NCBI GenBank assembly: GCA_032988165.1
Contig: JANTQF010000186.1
Location: forward strand, 1 to 64,000
Direction: 5' to 3'
Length of the DNA stretch: 64,000 nt
Origin: Emmonsiellopsis sp. PD_33
Lineage: Eukaryota > Ascomycota > Eurotiomycetes > Onygenales > Ajellomycetaceae
The position numbers and the translations under genes are program-made. The notes beneath the pieces are model-generated. The model saw nothing but the letters and a program-made list of their open reading frames with translations. It did no database searches and was not told where the DNA came from. Of this stretch, positions 21,616-34,832 are shown one piece after another (the first letter of the stretch is position 1; each line of letters begins with the position of its first letter).

Positions 21616-24600
21616 ATGGCACAGCTGACTATTATGAATGATATAATCATAAATGATCTACAAGCCTCATCTGCAAGTAGTAACTCTAGTAGCTCTTCTA
21701 AATCTAAGTAATCAATGAATGACAATGGAGCATACAATGATCATCATGTTGATTGTGAACTAGTCATGCTATTTATTGGTGATGATCAATAAGATTCTGA
21801 TATTAATAACATTCTAGTTGATTACAATGAAATCTTTATTGAGTCTGCACTTCTGGAAATAGTAATTATTAACATTCAGAGTTTGAACCTGAAATGGCTG
21901 AGGACAGTGTAGAACTATAATATATCTAAAGAATATATTATTAAATTGATTACCTCCTTTTACAAAAAGAGTATTGACTGGTGTGAGGTCAATACTCATC
22001 TTAAGGCTTTAATTCAATGTGCTGATTTTGATGCTCTTGTTGAGCAATTTATCAAGAAAAATGGCAGTAATATTAGAAGACAAGCAGTTGATCAAATCAA
22101 AACTATTATTACTTGTAACCTCAAGTAGATGGTATATCTCAATCTTCTGATTTTAATTAATCAGAACTCTCTAATATTAGAGGCTGAATAATATTATTAC
22201 TATATATTGATTTAGCACAATAATGAGATCAGCACACCTAATGCACTAGTTTCAGATGATGTAAGTTTCTCTTCCTTATGAACATTGAACTTCAGTTAAA
22301 TACTGATACAGCTAAATTCAGATATATCTTTAGTGTTGTGAATTCTATGATGCCTGAATCCTATACAGCAATCAGGATGCACTGAACTCCCTTAGAGCTA
22401 ATAAATACAATGTGTACTGACTGAGCTCTGATGGCAATAGTTTCTGGGTAATTACTCTCAGCCTTGAGGCTAAGAATATTAATGAACAAAGCAAACTACT
22501 GAAGAATGAAACTACTCTTACTCACTGGATCATAACTATATTCAGAATAAATATTAATAATAATGAGCATTGAATGATAGTTTTGCAAAACAACAATTTA
22601 CACCCAGTCTTTGTAGGTTATATTATATCTTTATATGGATAGAAAACTTTCTCAATCACTACTACAAATAAGATTGTGAGATGCAAGATGGATTAGGTTA
22701 GTTATATTCAAAGATTTCCATTACATACTTAAATACTAATATTAAACTTAAGTTAGTTTTGAAATCTCATCTTTGAGCATTACATGCATTTCTTGACTCT
22801 CTCATTTGACAATCATCTTTCAAAGGTCAACAAATCAGACCTACTCTGACTAATATTCTTTAATTTGCTACTTTATAATGATGATCTTCATCCTCTATTC
22901 TTTCTGAATGTTAGTGATGTGACAGCCTGCATTTTAAAGGGAAAATTAATGATTGAGAACAAATATTTCATAAGTAGAGAAGAAGGGCACTGTTTACCAT
23001 AAATGAGACCAGCTTTTATATAGTGCAGCAAACAGTATATAACTCATCATTCTGATTTTCTAAGCTATGTTCCAGATAAGTAGTATCAGCAAATATTTAT
23101 AAAGATTCAACAGGTATCTCATGAGATCAATAATGTCCAGATGTGGCCTTTAATTCTTTAGATACTCAATCTGATTGTAAACTCTCTTTAGAAGTTATTA
23201 CTCTATATTATATTTTTTATCATCCCTAACTGGACTATATCAGCTAATTCATCCCATGAGTACCATTCTTTCCAGTGGCCAAACACAATTTCAATGATCC
23301 TTAATGATGATAATAGTGAGATGTATGAGAGAGCTATGAGTCTCATTGCAGTACTCTGAATGTATATTTCCACCTCAAATAATGCATTCTCTATGCCAGT
23401 TTTCTGTGACCAGATAAGTGAAGTTGAATTTAAGTTCAATTTTAGCATGTTAACATTCACAGTTCAAACTACCCTCTGACTGTATTGTTAACTCTAATTG
23501 TGGGACTAACAGTGATAAGATAATTATATACCAGTCAAAGTTCACTCAACCTCATTGAAGGCAGTTGATCCCAATCTGCAAGGAGCACTAGATGTTGCTG
23601 TTTATAAGCTATATAGATATATTTAATAGTGTTGATAAGCTTGTAGGTCTCTCTGCTAATCAACATCATTTTATTTCATTTTCTAATTAATGATCTAGAA
23701 TGAGATGAAATTGACTATCTTATAGGATGTTCAGATTATGAATTTATAGATTGTAAATAACTATGAGTTGAATAAATACAAATAGCTGATCAACCTCAGG
23801 GTTAAAGAGTAACTCCACAGTGAGAGCACTGTTTTTAGAGCTATTTTCTAATACTGTCACCTCAAGTAGCTGCTAATCAACACCCTGTGTTATGGATTTT
23901 CCTCTGCAGCACATATTAAGAGTCATCAGATCCTGCTCTTCATTTCTCAGATAAACTCTTTATCTACCTACTATTATTAATATTGAATTTTAGTTGATTT
24001 AACTTGATTATTATAATTACTAACTTGATTCAAAACAGCTACAACTAGATTCTACATGGAAGGATGTTCTGCAATATAGAGCTATTATTTTGAATGCTAG
24101 ATAGTAATATGCTTCAGAAAATATAGCTGAGAATCTAGCACAGTTCACCCTTAATTATCATATGGTTCAATGCATCATTGAAGGTCATATGGGAGTAGAG
24201 CTACTACTCCTTGATGAAAGTCAGTTACATTTAGAGAAAATCCAAGATAACCCTAAGTTACTCATCAAGTTAAAAAGATATATAGAGATATCAGAGGAGG
24301 TTTCTAGGTACAACCTTCTGAAGTAATGTGGCCCCAGCAAGAAGGTCTTCATCAAGAAGGTAAAGAAGGCTAACAATGATATGACTGAGAAACTCACTGC
24401 CTTCCCTCAGAAAAAGTAAAAGACATTATAGAGCAAGCTCAAGGATAATGAGTCTGTCTTGAATGGGGTAGAATTAGCATGGGATGAAATGAGAAGTCCT
24501 GCACCTACCACTGCTTCTATATTAATAAAGAAGGGTGAAGGGGCTAAAGGGGCTAAAGCACCTAAGAGGATCAAAGCACCTAAGGGTAGTGCTGCAACAT

Positions 24601-24632
24601 ATAAGACTCCTACATGAGATGCAAAGAATTAA
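21616..24632 (+). pseudogene. hAT cargo gene 3, copy A (unknown family, multi-exon)
   Basis: Plus-strand degenerate gene. Possible start ATG at 21616 (MAQLTIMND, then Ser-rich). The longest readable piece is 21946-22128 (SFYKKSIDWCEVNTHLKAL...). An intron at 22261-22311 (GTAAGT..ACAG) contains the recurrent palindrome. Downstream pieces include WTISANSSHEYHSFQWP near 23,240. The C-terminus (24,300-24,632) is Lys-rich with KAPKRIKAPKG repeats. It matches the plus-strand gene of copy B in order and in several diverged segments. Function unknown. No catalytic motif recognised. Confidence 0.5.
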
Positions 24633-25277
24633 TGTAGTTTACTGAGTTATTTACTCCTTTATTTATTCTTAATATAATGGGCTGGGCTTGCAGGATGGGT
24701 AGTTTAGTTATCTTTAGTGACTAGGTGCATGATTTTACAGGACATGGGAAGGTGCATCTGAAGGTTATTAGTGTTGTTTATCTTTACTTTTTTACATCCA
24801 CCTGAATTGAACTTCAGTTCAATATTAATCATATCAATCAGTGGTTTAATATGTTATTCTCTGCAGAAAAATTGGATATTCATAGAATGATCTAATTATG
24901 TGCTCTTTCTAATTAATTAAATTAATTGAACTAATGTTTTATTTCTTTTTCTTCTTGATTCAGTACCATTAATAGGGAGGCTTCTATTAATGACTATTCA
25001 TCTAGTTTCAAATCAGCTATTAGTAACTGAAGATGACCTGACATGTCTATTTATATTGATATATATGATACTCTTCCTCTTTCTATAGTTTTTTCTTTTT
25101 CATTTTTTTTTTAACTCAAGAAAAAAAAGGCATCACATAAATATTCAGTAATCCTCATCTCTCAAATATATTAATTCAACTTAAGTTTAATTGTTTCTCA
25201 TCCTCAGTTTGTAACTATTTACTCATTTAATTACATTTATCTTTCTCATCTAAAAGTTTACTAGTTCATTTTATATC

Positions 25278-27983
25278 ATATCTTCATTTATTATATCATT
25301 CAGCTTTATATTCTTTAATGACAGGAACCAACCATCATTAGATCAATCTACTTCAAGCTTAGTGGTTCAGAAAACACCAACAGTTCCTTTAGACTAGTTA
25401 GGTCATACTGATACAGTTAGTCTCAGTAGCTTACCAGCTAATAATCATACATCCCAATTAAATGGAGCACTGCCTGAACTGATCATTATTACTGGTAGAA
25501 ATCACAGCAAGTATTATGTCATTCTTGATGAGAAGAATCATCTAAATTTCCTTTAGTAGTGAAAGATTATAAAATGGCTAATTATTCATCTTAAGCTCAC
25601 TAAGAAGATAGCTGCTTGGGGTTCTACATGATAAACAAGTTAGATATGGAGAGAATTCAATGAGGTAGTGACATACTCTGATAGGGTCCTAAAGGCACAG
25701 TATGCATATTGTGGCCAGTTTATAACCAATTCAACCTTAAAAAACCATGGCACAAAGACCCTCAGTTGCCATCTCAAGAAGTGTGCTACTTGAACCCAGA
25801 AATAGGGTGAGTCACAGTATAAATATAAAATAATGAAGTTCTTTACCTGAGAGGATGTGAGTTTTCTTATTTCTTACTATTTAATTAAAGTTCCAACTAA
25901 CTATTAATTAGAAAGCAAATATCTATTCAGTTCTAAATAAGAAGAATCTTCTGGCTCAGCTGGCTAAGACAATCATTACCACTTAAACTCTATTTAACAT
26001 CATCTATCATCTAGAGTTTAAGTAGCTGATCTGGATGGTAGCATCCAATCTATTCTTAGAGATTCCTACTCAACAGACTATCACAAATTATTTACTTGTA
26101 AACTCACAGAAGATTATGATGGACCAGCTGAAGAAATTATCTCTAACCTCATAAATCTTAATTAGTATTAACTGCTGAATATTATCCTATAGAAATCTCT
26201 TCTTTATAAGGATACTTAGTTATTTTATCTCTGAGAATTAGCAACCCATGAATGTGCTGCTTGATTTTGAGCATGTTCATGAGTTATATACTGATTAGAA
26301 GCTGATAAATCTCATATTGAAATGTATAGATGAGTATCATCTTAGAGGTTAGATCTTAACTAATACAACTAATAATGCAGGGAATAATGGCATACTCACC
26401 CAGACACTCTTTCAGGCAATGCAAACAAGCCAGTTAACCTCACAGTTCACTAATTCAGAGTTGCAGAAGTTAGAGATGAACTAGCATGTTTCTTACCTGG
26501 CACACATATTTTAACTATATTTGAGTGTCATCTTCTAATAGATTGATATAAATGCCCAGGAGGAACTAAATTCTGCCCTGAATGATAACTTTTTTGATGA
26601 GAATATTAGTAGCACTTTATAAAAAATATGGAGTATTTTATTTCTAAACCTAATGATCTTTCTGACTGTTTTATTTTCATTAAGATCCATCAGTTTACTT
26701 AATTTATCTACTACTCCCTATAATAAGTCTCTTATTTTAAGAAATGTTAGCTTAAGTTCTCTCACATAATAGCACTTACAGTGTAAACTAATTACTCTAC
26801 ACAATGAGACTCAACATATCTTCTGTTGAAATAACTATTAAAGCTTCAAAAGGCTGTAAACTACTTTACTCTCTATTATGATTTTGCAGATTATCCTCCC
26901 TCTTTCTCAGCTACTAAGTAAAAGTAAATTACTTATCTTGTGAATATCTATTTAGTATTTAGAAGTCTGATAAACAGTTTGTCTCAGGAAAAGAAGTCCT
27001 CTCTTCCTCATGTGTTTTACATGTATAATTATCTTTTCAACTTTTTTGAATCCACCAAATATGCTCTCTTCAGAAAGCACTGTGCTTGATATGATTAACT
27101 TCAAAAGGATATTCAGGATGTAACAACCAAGTTACATTAGTACTACTTAAAGATAAATGAAAACCATGGCTATTTCTATACTATGATAATATATCTTCAT
27201 TCAGACCTTAAATCATTGGAGTTCTATAATAGTGTCTGGTTGAATGATAATGTGGACTGGTATGAGGAATACCTGAGTATCTTTATGAAGGTATATTAAC
27301 TATATAAGAGGAAACTAACATAGAAATTAATGGCAGGTTTATCTCCTCAAGGCCATGGGAATGTTCAGAAGCACAAGCATGAGCACACCACACTAAAGAA
27401 GATTTTAGACAATATAAATTAACACTGCAAATACAAATATGAGTCATCTAGTTGAAGTCATCCTTCCCCTACAATCTTGCCACAAGAGATTAAGTAATAT
27501 CTTAATGAAGATATATTTTTCTTCTTCTGATTGTATTGAACTTAAATTCTAATTTATTATTTAAAGTTGATGAAAAACATATCACTACTTAACTACTAAA
27601 AATAGAGATAAGTATAATTTCTCATTCTTACTCATATTACATGCAACATCCTGATCATACAGAGTAACATAATAAAGCTAGAATGTACATTCTCAATTTC
27701 CTATTAGATCTATGCATACTTTTAAAATTACCTATAACCATCAACTATTTGAGCCATCATGCTCCATTATATGGGTAATTAGTGCCAGATGTGGAAGGCA
27801 TTCATCCCACCTCCCAGTATATATATGAGTGATGGAGTATATATAGGGGATGATGAGTCAGGCAATAAGAATGAGAAGAAAGATAATAAACTCTCAGATA
27901 ATTACATATCAGACTTTGATAATTTGAATGAAGTTATAAATAAGGTTGAGAGCCAGAATGAGGGAGAAATAATACTCAGATAG
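25278..27983 (+). pseudogene. hAT transposase, copy A (BED finger, inactivated)
   Basis: The aligned start codon of copy B is ATA here (25278-25280), so the start is lost. A BED-type finger is readable at about 25,700-25,790 (CGQFITNSTLKNHGTKTL, then SCHLKKC). The second Cys of the expected C-x2-C pair is present but the first reads Tyr (G to A). The C-terminal hAT region is clear at about 27,000-27,300: LPHVFYMYNYLFNFFEST, then NENHGYFYTMIIYLHSDLKS and DVDWYEEYLSIFMKVY, matching the segment before the hATC dimerisation domain in hAT transposases. An intron with GTGAGT..TTAG lies at about 25,855-25,910. Many in-frame TAG and TGA. I could not read the hATC motif with confidence. End set at the stop of the last open segment. 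Confidence 0.72.
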
Positions 27984-28619
27984 AATATTTTATCAACTAA
28001 TGTTCTCCTAGAAAAGCTTCATCATCTCTAAAGTATATTATACAATGCAACATCATCTCAGCAGCCTATCCCTCAGATAGTGATTAATAATAATCATCTC
28101 CTTCCATCTACCCCATTATAGCTTGATTCACCCTGTCATTCACAGTAGACACTCCAAAGAGTAGAACTGGAGGATTTCATTTCACATTAGATTACTTGGA
28201 GGAGTAGTAGACCTAGATTGTAGTGCTTTTCATTTATTTTAGATAGTATTTTTCTTCTCTAATATGTTTCAGGCTATTGATAGTTAATAAATATCATTTC
28301 ATTCATCTTTTAGTACTTAGTTAATAATAATTCTTCTGGCACTACAGTGAAAAAGACTAATGTAGTGGATAGAATCAAAGTTCAATTCTTACACATAACA
28401 GTACTGTATTAATATAACTTAATTAAATTTTAGGGTGAATTTATGTATGCATAACTTTATTTTTCAAACTCAGCAGGTTTGAAAAAATCAATCAGGTTTG
28501 ACTCTGAAAACCTAATATAAGAAAAAAAAAAACAGCAGTGAGTAAACCCACCCAAGTGAGGCTTTTTTTTTTTTCAGGTTTGAAACCTAGCAGGTTTGCA
28601 GGTCAGGTTTACAACACTA

Positions 28620-28977
28620 GATTAGAGGTTAAAGAATAGAACTTTATAATTAAGAACTATCTACCTCTTTCTCTTTGAAGATCCTATAGAAGATTTATTA
28701 GTATCACTATTAAAAGAAGAAGAAGTGTCCTCAGTGTTAAAGTCCTTCTGATTATTATTAGAGAAGGTAATAGAGACCTTACTCTCTAAGCTTGAACCTC
28801 CAGAAGATATTAAAGATTTAGTATTAAATAAGAATAGACTTGAAGAGTGTGGCCTCTTCCTCCCCTTTGAAGATCCTATAGCCCAATCTAGTATATATAG
28901 AGGTAGCTTACTTAATGTAGCATCCTCACTATCTTTCTCTTTTTCTTTATTAGTATCTACTCCTATATCTCCTCCAT
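28620..28977 (-). mobile_element. Helitron fragment: C-terminal end of the Rep/helicase gene
   Basis: Between hAT copy A and the gypsy 3' LTR. The minus strand reads an open Ser/Asn-rich C-terminus with two basic SSKRKR/SSKGRKR elements, ending in a stop at 28663-28661. The sequence continues the Helitron remains found beyond the gypsy element at 48,343, because the two sides share the 4-bp duplication CCAT created by the gypsy insertion (28974-28977 and 48343-48346). Confidence 0.65.
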
Positions 28978-29151
28978 TGTGATTCTGAAGGTGTCTGATT
29001 GTATGAAAGCTATGGAAAAGATTGTGTAATTATATATAATGAAATAGGTGAGACTGTAGTATGAAAAGAGGTGTAGTATGTAATAGTATCAGGTAGTATA
29101 ATAGAACTATATATAATCATATGAACTAGTCATATAATCCTAAAAATCACA
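28978..29151 (-). repeat. Gypsy 3' LTR
   Basis: 174 bp, TGTGATTCTG...AATCACA on the plus strand. Matches the LTR at 48169-48342 along its full length. Confidence 0.88.
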
Positions 29152-29309
29152 TCTTCTCTCATTAAACTTGACTTCACCCTGAAGGTGATTATCTGAGGTA
29201 GAATTATATAACTCACTGATTGTACTAACCCAATTCAGCTATAATACTAGATAACTATCTCTTCTCATATAAAACAAACCTCCTACAGCTTCATCTTTCA
29301 AAGAAAAAT

Positions 29310-31280
29310 AACCCCTTGTGTGTAAGCAAATCTTTTACCCCCTTTACATGAGTTCTATCCTAATGCTTCCTTGCATTGTTGCACAGCCTCTCTACTATAT
29401 AATCAACATGGCCAGTGGAAAATATTATACAGCCAAATCTCCCCTAATAGGGCAGCCTAGTAAGTATTTCATAAGGCCTATCTGTTTCTGCCCTGTAGAG
29501 GACACTGGTCTCTCACAATGAAATACTATCTATATAAATAATGATAATTCTTCTAGTATAGATATATTATCTTTGAAGTTTATACTGAGTATTTTCTCTG
29601 AAACTGAAATATTACTAGATGCCTCTAATATTTGCTCTGATCCTCTCAATGGGCCTCTTCTTTATTGCTGAATTCTGAAATAGACTTATATGCTCTCTAA
29701 TATCTTCTTTAATATCTATAGTGACTCTGCTGTCATCTAAAGCCTGCATGACCTCCAGACCTGGCTCCTCTGATATTCTGAGAAGAAGTTGGATGATATT
29801 TGTACATTACTGGCTGAAGATGTAAACTTTAATTGCCAGAGCCTTATTCTTAAGTTTAGTAACAAGAAGGACTAGCTGTCTCTTAACCTTTATAAGTTAT
29901 CTTTTTCTTTATAAAGTGCTATGACTTATCATGTTCCTGTCAGATCTCATCCTCTCAAGTTATTAGATCTCTATGACTTTTAATGCTAATCTTATATACT
30001 CTAACTCTTACTTAGCTTACCCTCTTATCCTCTCTATCTTCTATAAGACTCTTCCTCTAGCCTCTATCCATATGGTCTCTTATCTTATAACAGAGATCTC
30101 CAGCCTTGTTAGAGAGTATTTTATGAATGAGTAATCTAAGCTCTACCTACTCTCTTGTGTGAGCTCCCTCTTACCTCTCACTCCTGATTCTAATTGTTGG
30201 CATCACTGGGTGTGCTATTCTACCACCTGTTTTCTGAATTACTAGACTACTGTGCTGATCTATTAAAATTTCTATGATCATACTAATCTCCTGCTGTTTG
30301 AGAAGGAGCTTGATGAGTTTGAGGAGAAAACTAGTTTATAAAATTACATTTATACTGGTAGAAAATCTATGTGGGAGACTATTACCCTCTGTGCTGATCT
30401 CATAGGAGAGTAGGGTCTCTTTATCAACCTATAGTTCCTTATGAACCTCCTGTGGAAGTTATATAGGCCCTAGTGCTTGTATCTGTTGCAATGAATTCTC
30501 ACAGGAGATCTCATCCTATGATAGAAACTATTTGATGATGGTAGTCTAAACTCTAATATAACTTTAACATACTACTATAATCAGAAGATAGATACTCCAT
30601 GTGAATGCTATAGTAAGGGTCTTAGCCTGTTTAAACTGTATATCCTCCTCCTAGCTACCTATATGGGGGCCTATACTTATACTTACTACTTGTAGAATTT
30701 ACAAGTAAAACATTGCAAGCTATATTATGAATTCCTCTCCTCAGAACCTCTAATCATATGAACTAATATAATGTAGATTGTCCCCACAACTGCAAGACTC
30801 TATCTGAGATATATGAGATTAAAATTCCTACTCCTCTGCTTGTATGACCTGCTGTAATGTCTGTTCCTGTGATCCTGACTATAATATTCATTTTTGAGAA
30901 GAATAATATTATTACTAACTCAGACTTATCTATCTCTATCACTTTGATGTACTCTCTACCTCCTCTAGCCCTACATCCTATTCTCTACTCTCACACAAAT
31001 GAACTAGGTTCTTCTATAGAGCTCTATTATGAGTCTACTATCTCTTTAGTCTCCATACTGTCTCCTCTGACCTTCTTACCTGCTACTGTGATACCCTCCT
31101 GTGGGACTTTACAAAACAAGTATGTTGTCCTGTTTAAGTGCCTGCCTACCACTAATATGTAGGAGGTTGGCTGTGTCCTGAATGAGGTAGAGAATATCAT
31201 TCACACACTTAAGTGCTATTATGAGATTCTTAAGGCCTCTAAGCTCTAGGCTTATGTGGCCCTGCTTCTCACTAAAAAAT
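29310..31280 (+). pseudogene. Antisense coding-like region inside the gypsy element, unknown
   Basis: Between integrase and 3' LTR, on the strand opposite to the gypsy genes, a plus-strand sequence of about 2 kb keeps a protein-like composition with scattered TAG/TGA stops, as in the mutated transposon genes around it. Open pieces include 29318-29521 (MCKQIFYPLYMSS...) and 30857-31162 (MSVPVILTIIFIFEK...), with a readable piece around LLLFEKELDEFEEKTSL near 30,300. It ends about 30 bp before an A-run of about 18 (31287-31305). No domain recognised. It could be an extra antisense gene of the element or a separate insertion. Confidence 0.4.
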
Positions 31281-31599
31281 GAAAAAGGAAAAAAAAAAAA
31301 AAAAAATTTTTCTTATGATTTCAAAACCCTTATTTATTTTTCATGCATGTAGTTAGATTTTTGGGGAATAACCCCTATAGCCCTACAGTCTAAAAATATA
31401 AGATCATGTTTTTTAGTTTCTCCTTCCCAACTCATATGACTTCTACTAACTATTTGAAAAGAATGTCATGCCTGTACAAAGGAAATTACAGGAATAAAAT
31501 AATAGCAAAATGACTAGGTTCAGTGGAGAGCATATGTTTGCATGTCTGTCTCCTACCCTGTATGATTATACTGTTATATAACTCTATCAGTTCAAATCA

Positions 31600-33267
31600 C
31601 TATAATAAATGATTCTGAGAAGCTAATCTTACCTGACTCTTAAGCATCTCCTCAAGCTTCATCAGCTTGATCTAGTATGTCTGCTGATTCTTCCAAAGAT
31701 TCATCCTCCATTAATTCTATGAATAAACTAATATAGATAGTTAAATTCCTCTTTAAATCCTATTTTCTGTGACTCAATCTACATGCAAGTTAATTGTATT
31801 TTTCTTTTTATTTTTTCCAGCCTCCTCTCTGATGCTGATAGCATCTGAGGATCATATAACCTACTATTATTTTATTACTTATTAGTTTGTGTGGATGCTC
31901 TGCAGCTTCTAAGGCCTCTCATTTCTTTTATGTGATAGTTAAAAGTTTTAAGTAAGTGATATTATCTAATTTATATGCATTAATGATTTCTCTAACTTCT
32001 AAGAGCTTCTCAATTGTAATGCCCTTTTTCTTTAGTATAAATGAAATTACTGTGAATGATTATAATCTCTCAGAATTATCTATTTCAGCCTTCATCAGTT
32101 ACAAGCTATTGATGAGATGTTGTAGGACTTAGCTCCCTAATTTCTTAAATATGTATGTATTAAGTGGGTGAGCTTTTATCACCTGATATAATCTAAATTA
32201 TCTTGACTGAAATTTTTTAGGCCTCTCATTTTGGATGAGAACTCATTATCCTTCCTTGATGCTACTCTTTATCACAAGAAAATTCTTAATTCTTTTTAAA
32301 TGAATTACATAATTGAGTAGCAACTCATTTGCCTGAGTCTGCATATTTGTAATGGCCTTTATCCTTGACTTGGTGTTATCTATTGCTGAATCCTCTCTCA
32401 CTGAATCAGATGCATCCTCTGGAATGTGAGGTTATAAGCTATATAAAAGATAGAATGGTGAGTACTTTATAACTAAATGTTAATAAATCTATGTTGTGAA
32501 AAGTATTTATAAAAGATACTTATCCTATAATCTTATTAACTTCCCTATAAGATATTTCATTAGCATCTGACTCAGGATCCTATTCAGTCTCTCCACCTTT
32601 CCATTAGTATACAGGTAGTAAGGTGTTGTCATGTGATGCTTTATCTGCAGTTGTGCTATGAAGTGCCTGACACCCTCTTCCACTAAATTTACTTTATTAT
32701 TTATTAGAATTTCTTATGATATGTTATAGTTTATATAAATATCTTCATGCAAAAACTAGATAACTGTTTTCTCTATCACATTGGGAATAGCTTTCACTAG
32801 AGGCCAGCTAGTTGTATAATTAATGGCTGTGATTATCTAGTGATTCCTATTTAGCATGTGAGGAAGAATGCTAATGAGATTAATCCTCTAACATTTAAAA
32901 GATTGAATTATATTACTAACTTGATGTTATGCTTCTTCATATTCCAACCCTAACTTAGAGCTCTATATCACCTAGCAGTTTGAATACTGCTTCATGAAAT
33001 TTTGAATATCATTTTCCATGCCTGGCCAGTAGGCATGTGTTTGCAAGATGCCTAGCAGACTGGGACTTCCAAGATGCCTAAACTTATAGTGTAATTAGAT
33101 GACTAAGTCTTAGTAGAATGGAGGCTCAAAATAAGGAGCCTTAGTATAATTAAGATCATAATATAGCATAATATCATCCTCCAATTTCCTCAGCTTCATA
33201 AGACTATATGTTTTCTTAATGACATGTGCAAGTTTTGAGTCCTTCAGTGTTTTATTTGTGCTAAGTT
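31600..33267 (-). pseudogene. Gypsy integrase (3' half of pol), inactivated
   Basis: Minus-strand reading gives the zinc-binding N-terminus (LHYKFRHLGSPSLLG, then AYWPGMENDIQNFMK, with a following Cys) at 33,100-32,960. The core has TAINYTTSWPLVKAIP near 32,800 and YTNGKVERLNRILSQML near 32,560. A GPY/F-like region (FQSR...YQVIKAHPL) lies near 32,170. In the core the first catalytic Asp reads Asn (AAT, plus-strand 32819-32821) and the second also reads Asn (ILINNKVNLV); the Glu of KVERLN is kept. Both changes are single G-to-A steps from the expected codon. Confidence 0.8.
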
Positions 33268-33275
33268 GTTTGAGT
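33268..33275. repeat. hAT copy B target-site duplication, left
   Basis: GTTTGAGT, identical to 44209-44216 on the other side of the element. Confidence 0.88.
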
Positions 33276-33839
33276 TAGTATTGTTTTTTTTCAGGTTCAG
33301 GTTGAAAAACTGCCTCAGATGCTCACCTGAACAGGTTCACAGATTAGGTGTGTTTAGCTAAATTCAAAAAGTTGGGTTAGTAGGTTAGAACAGGGCAACC
33401 TGTTTGACCCACTGCAGGTTACCTTAAAGGGCTAGTGCAGATTCAATTGCTAAATTTACCCAAAATAAATATTTATGCCTGCATATTTTAGAAGGTATAT
33501 GCACAATTTTGCAGAACATGTCATACAATATAGATATATATTAAATTTAGTAAAATATCTATATAAATAAAGATGTATAAAATCAACATAAGTTCAATTT
33601 TAACTATCTAGAAGATAACTGAAAACACTATGTATGAGATAACCAAAAATATTATATAGGAGATAATTGAAAATAACAAGCCTATTTACATCTATTTATT
33701 TCACCTCTAGTTGTAATACTAACTTGCCTACTTCTATATGAATGAGTACTCTAAATCTTCAACACACACATTAATCTCTCCAGCTAAAGAGTCCTGATAA
33801 TCTGATTAAAGAATAGCCCTTTCAATTTTTAACTTACTT

Positions 33840-34832
33840 ATAGATTTCAAAAACATCATAACCCTCATCATCTGAATGTTCATCTAACTCATGGAAATCC
33901 TTATCTAAAGACTCATGTAATGCTGGATCTTGATCTGATGAACTATATGAATTAGATTTTTATTAAGCTAACTTTTTCTCCTTCATCTGATTGTATTTAG
34001 CTGGGGCCATGAAGACAGATTCATCCATATTATATCAACTGAGCCATTAAATATAGAAGGAAAGATTGATGTTGTTAGAGATCCATAGAAATTTAAGTGT
34101 CTTCTTGCCAATCTGATGGATTACATTCATTGTAGTGGTATAATCCCTAAAAGCTCCTTCATAGCTCATTTTCTCCCTTAAGTTATGAAACTTTGGGAAT
34201 ATATCATACTGTTTTCCAATCATTACCCCAAGAGACCAGCTGAAGTCACAGAAGTGGTCCAATGAGCTTATATAGAGAGAATCAGGAATGTAGGTTAGAC
34301 ATGAAGATTTGATGTTATTATAGATAACATAAGAAACTAGATTATAAATCAGTATCATCAGTAAATAAATATTATATATAAAGAGAAACATACTTTCATG
34401 TTTGTGAATATAGTTCTTCAGACCTTGAATGTATTTACTCTGCTCAAATAGAGCAAACACAAGAACAGTATTCAATTCAATAGCCTGATAATAGTAGAAT
34501 AGAATCTCTCATTTAATCATGCAAGTCTTGCAATTAAGATCACAGCCATGTTCTATACTCTCATTAGCAAGTAATATAATGTGATAAGCACATGAAGTAG
34601 TACCTTCAATATCTGCCTTTTACATGAAATTGAAGAGTTGATGATGGAATCAGTCCTCATTAGTAGTATAATCTTCATACTGAGATGATGAATCAGGCAG
34701 GTTTCCTCTATTAGTAGTGATAGTCACAGGATGGAGGGAGCTTTCCCTATTAGCAGTAATAGTTGTAGGATGGGAGGAGCTTTCCCTATTAGTGATAATA
34801 ATTACAGGATGAGGGGAGGACTCCATATCCAT
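33840..34832 (-). pseudogene. hAT cargo gene 1, copy B (unknown family)
   Basis: Start at 34832-34830. The N-terminus has three to four repeats of the form HPVTITTNRESS, then an acidic stretch. The core reads HGCDLNCKTCMIK near 34,530, followed by the longest open segment, 34475-34047 (142 codons, NTVLVFALFEQSKYIQGLK...), which contains a probable intron from about 34,394. The tail near 33,880 has HESSDEDFHELDEHSDDEG-type acidic sequence. Same family as the three other minus-strand cargo genes. The paired Cys suggest a small metal-binding centre; this is inference. No known domain recognised. Confidence 0.5.

Larger units (their letters stand above)
17329..28619 (+). mobile_element. hAT transposon copy A (11.3 kb, mutated, four genes)
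   Basis: Begins TAGTGTTG (17329-17336) and ends with its inverted repeat CAACACTA (28612-28619). The flanks GATTAGGG (17321-17328) and GATTAGAG (28620-28627) form an 8-bp target duplication with one G/A difference. Eight-bp duplications and T/CAGTGTTG-like ends are hAT features. Both ends carry repeated CAGGTT/AACCTG subterminal motifs (17,348-17,475; 28,470-28,610). Inside are, in order, two minus-strand related genes, one plus-strand gene and a plus-strand BED-finger hAT transposase. Apart from two CpGs near the left end, no CpG remains, and the frames carry many TAG/TGA stops. Inactive copy. Confidence 0.85.

Noticed and set aside
29318..31162. The open frames at 29318 and 30857 as intact host genes
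   Set aside because: They lie inside the CpG-free gypsy element and belong to one longer interrupted reading, so they are called together as a degenerate region.
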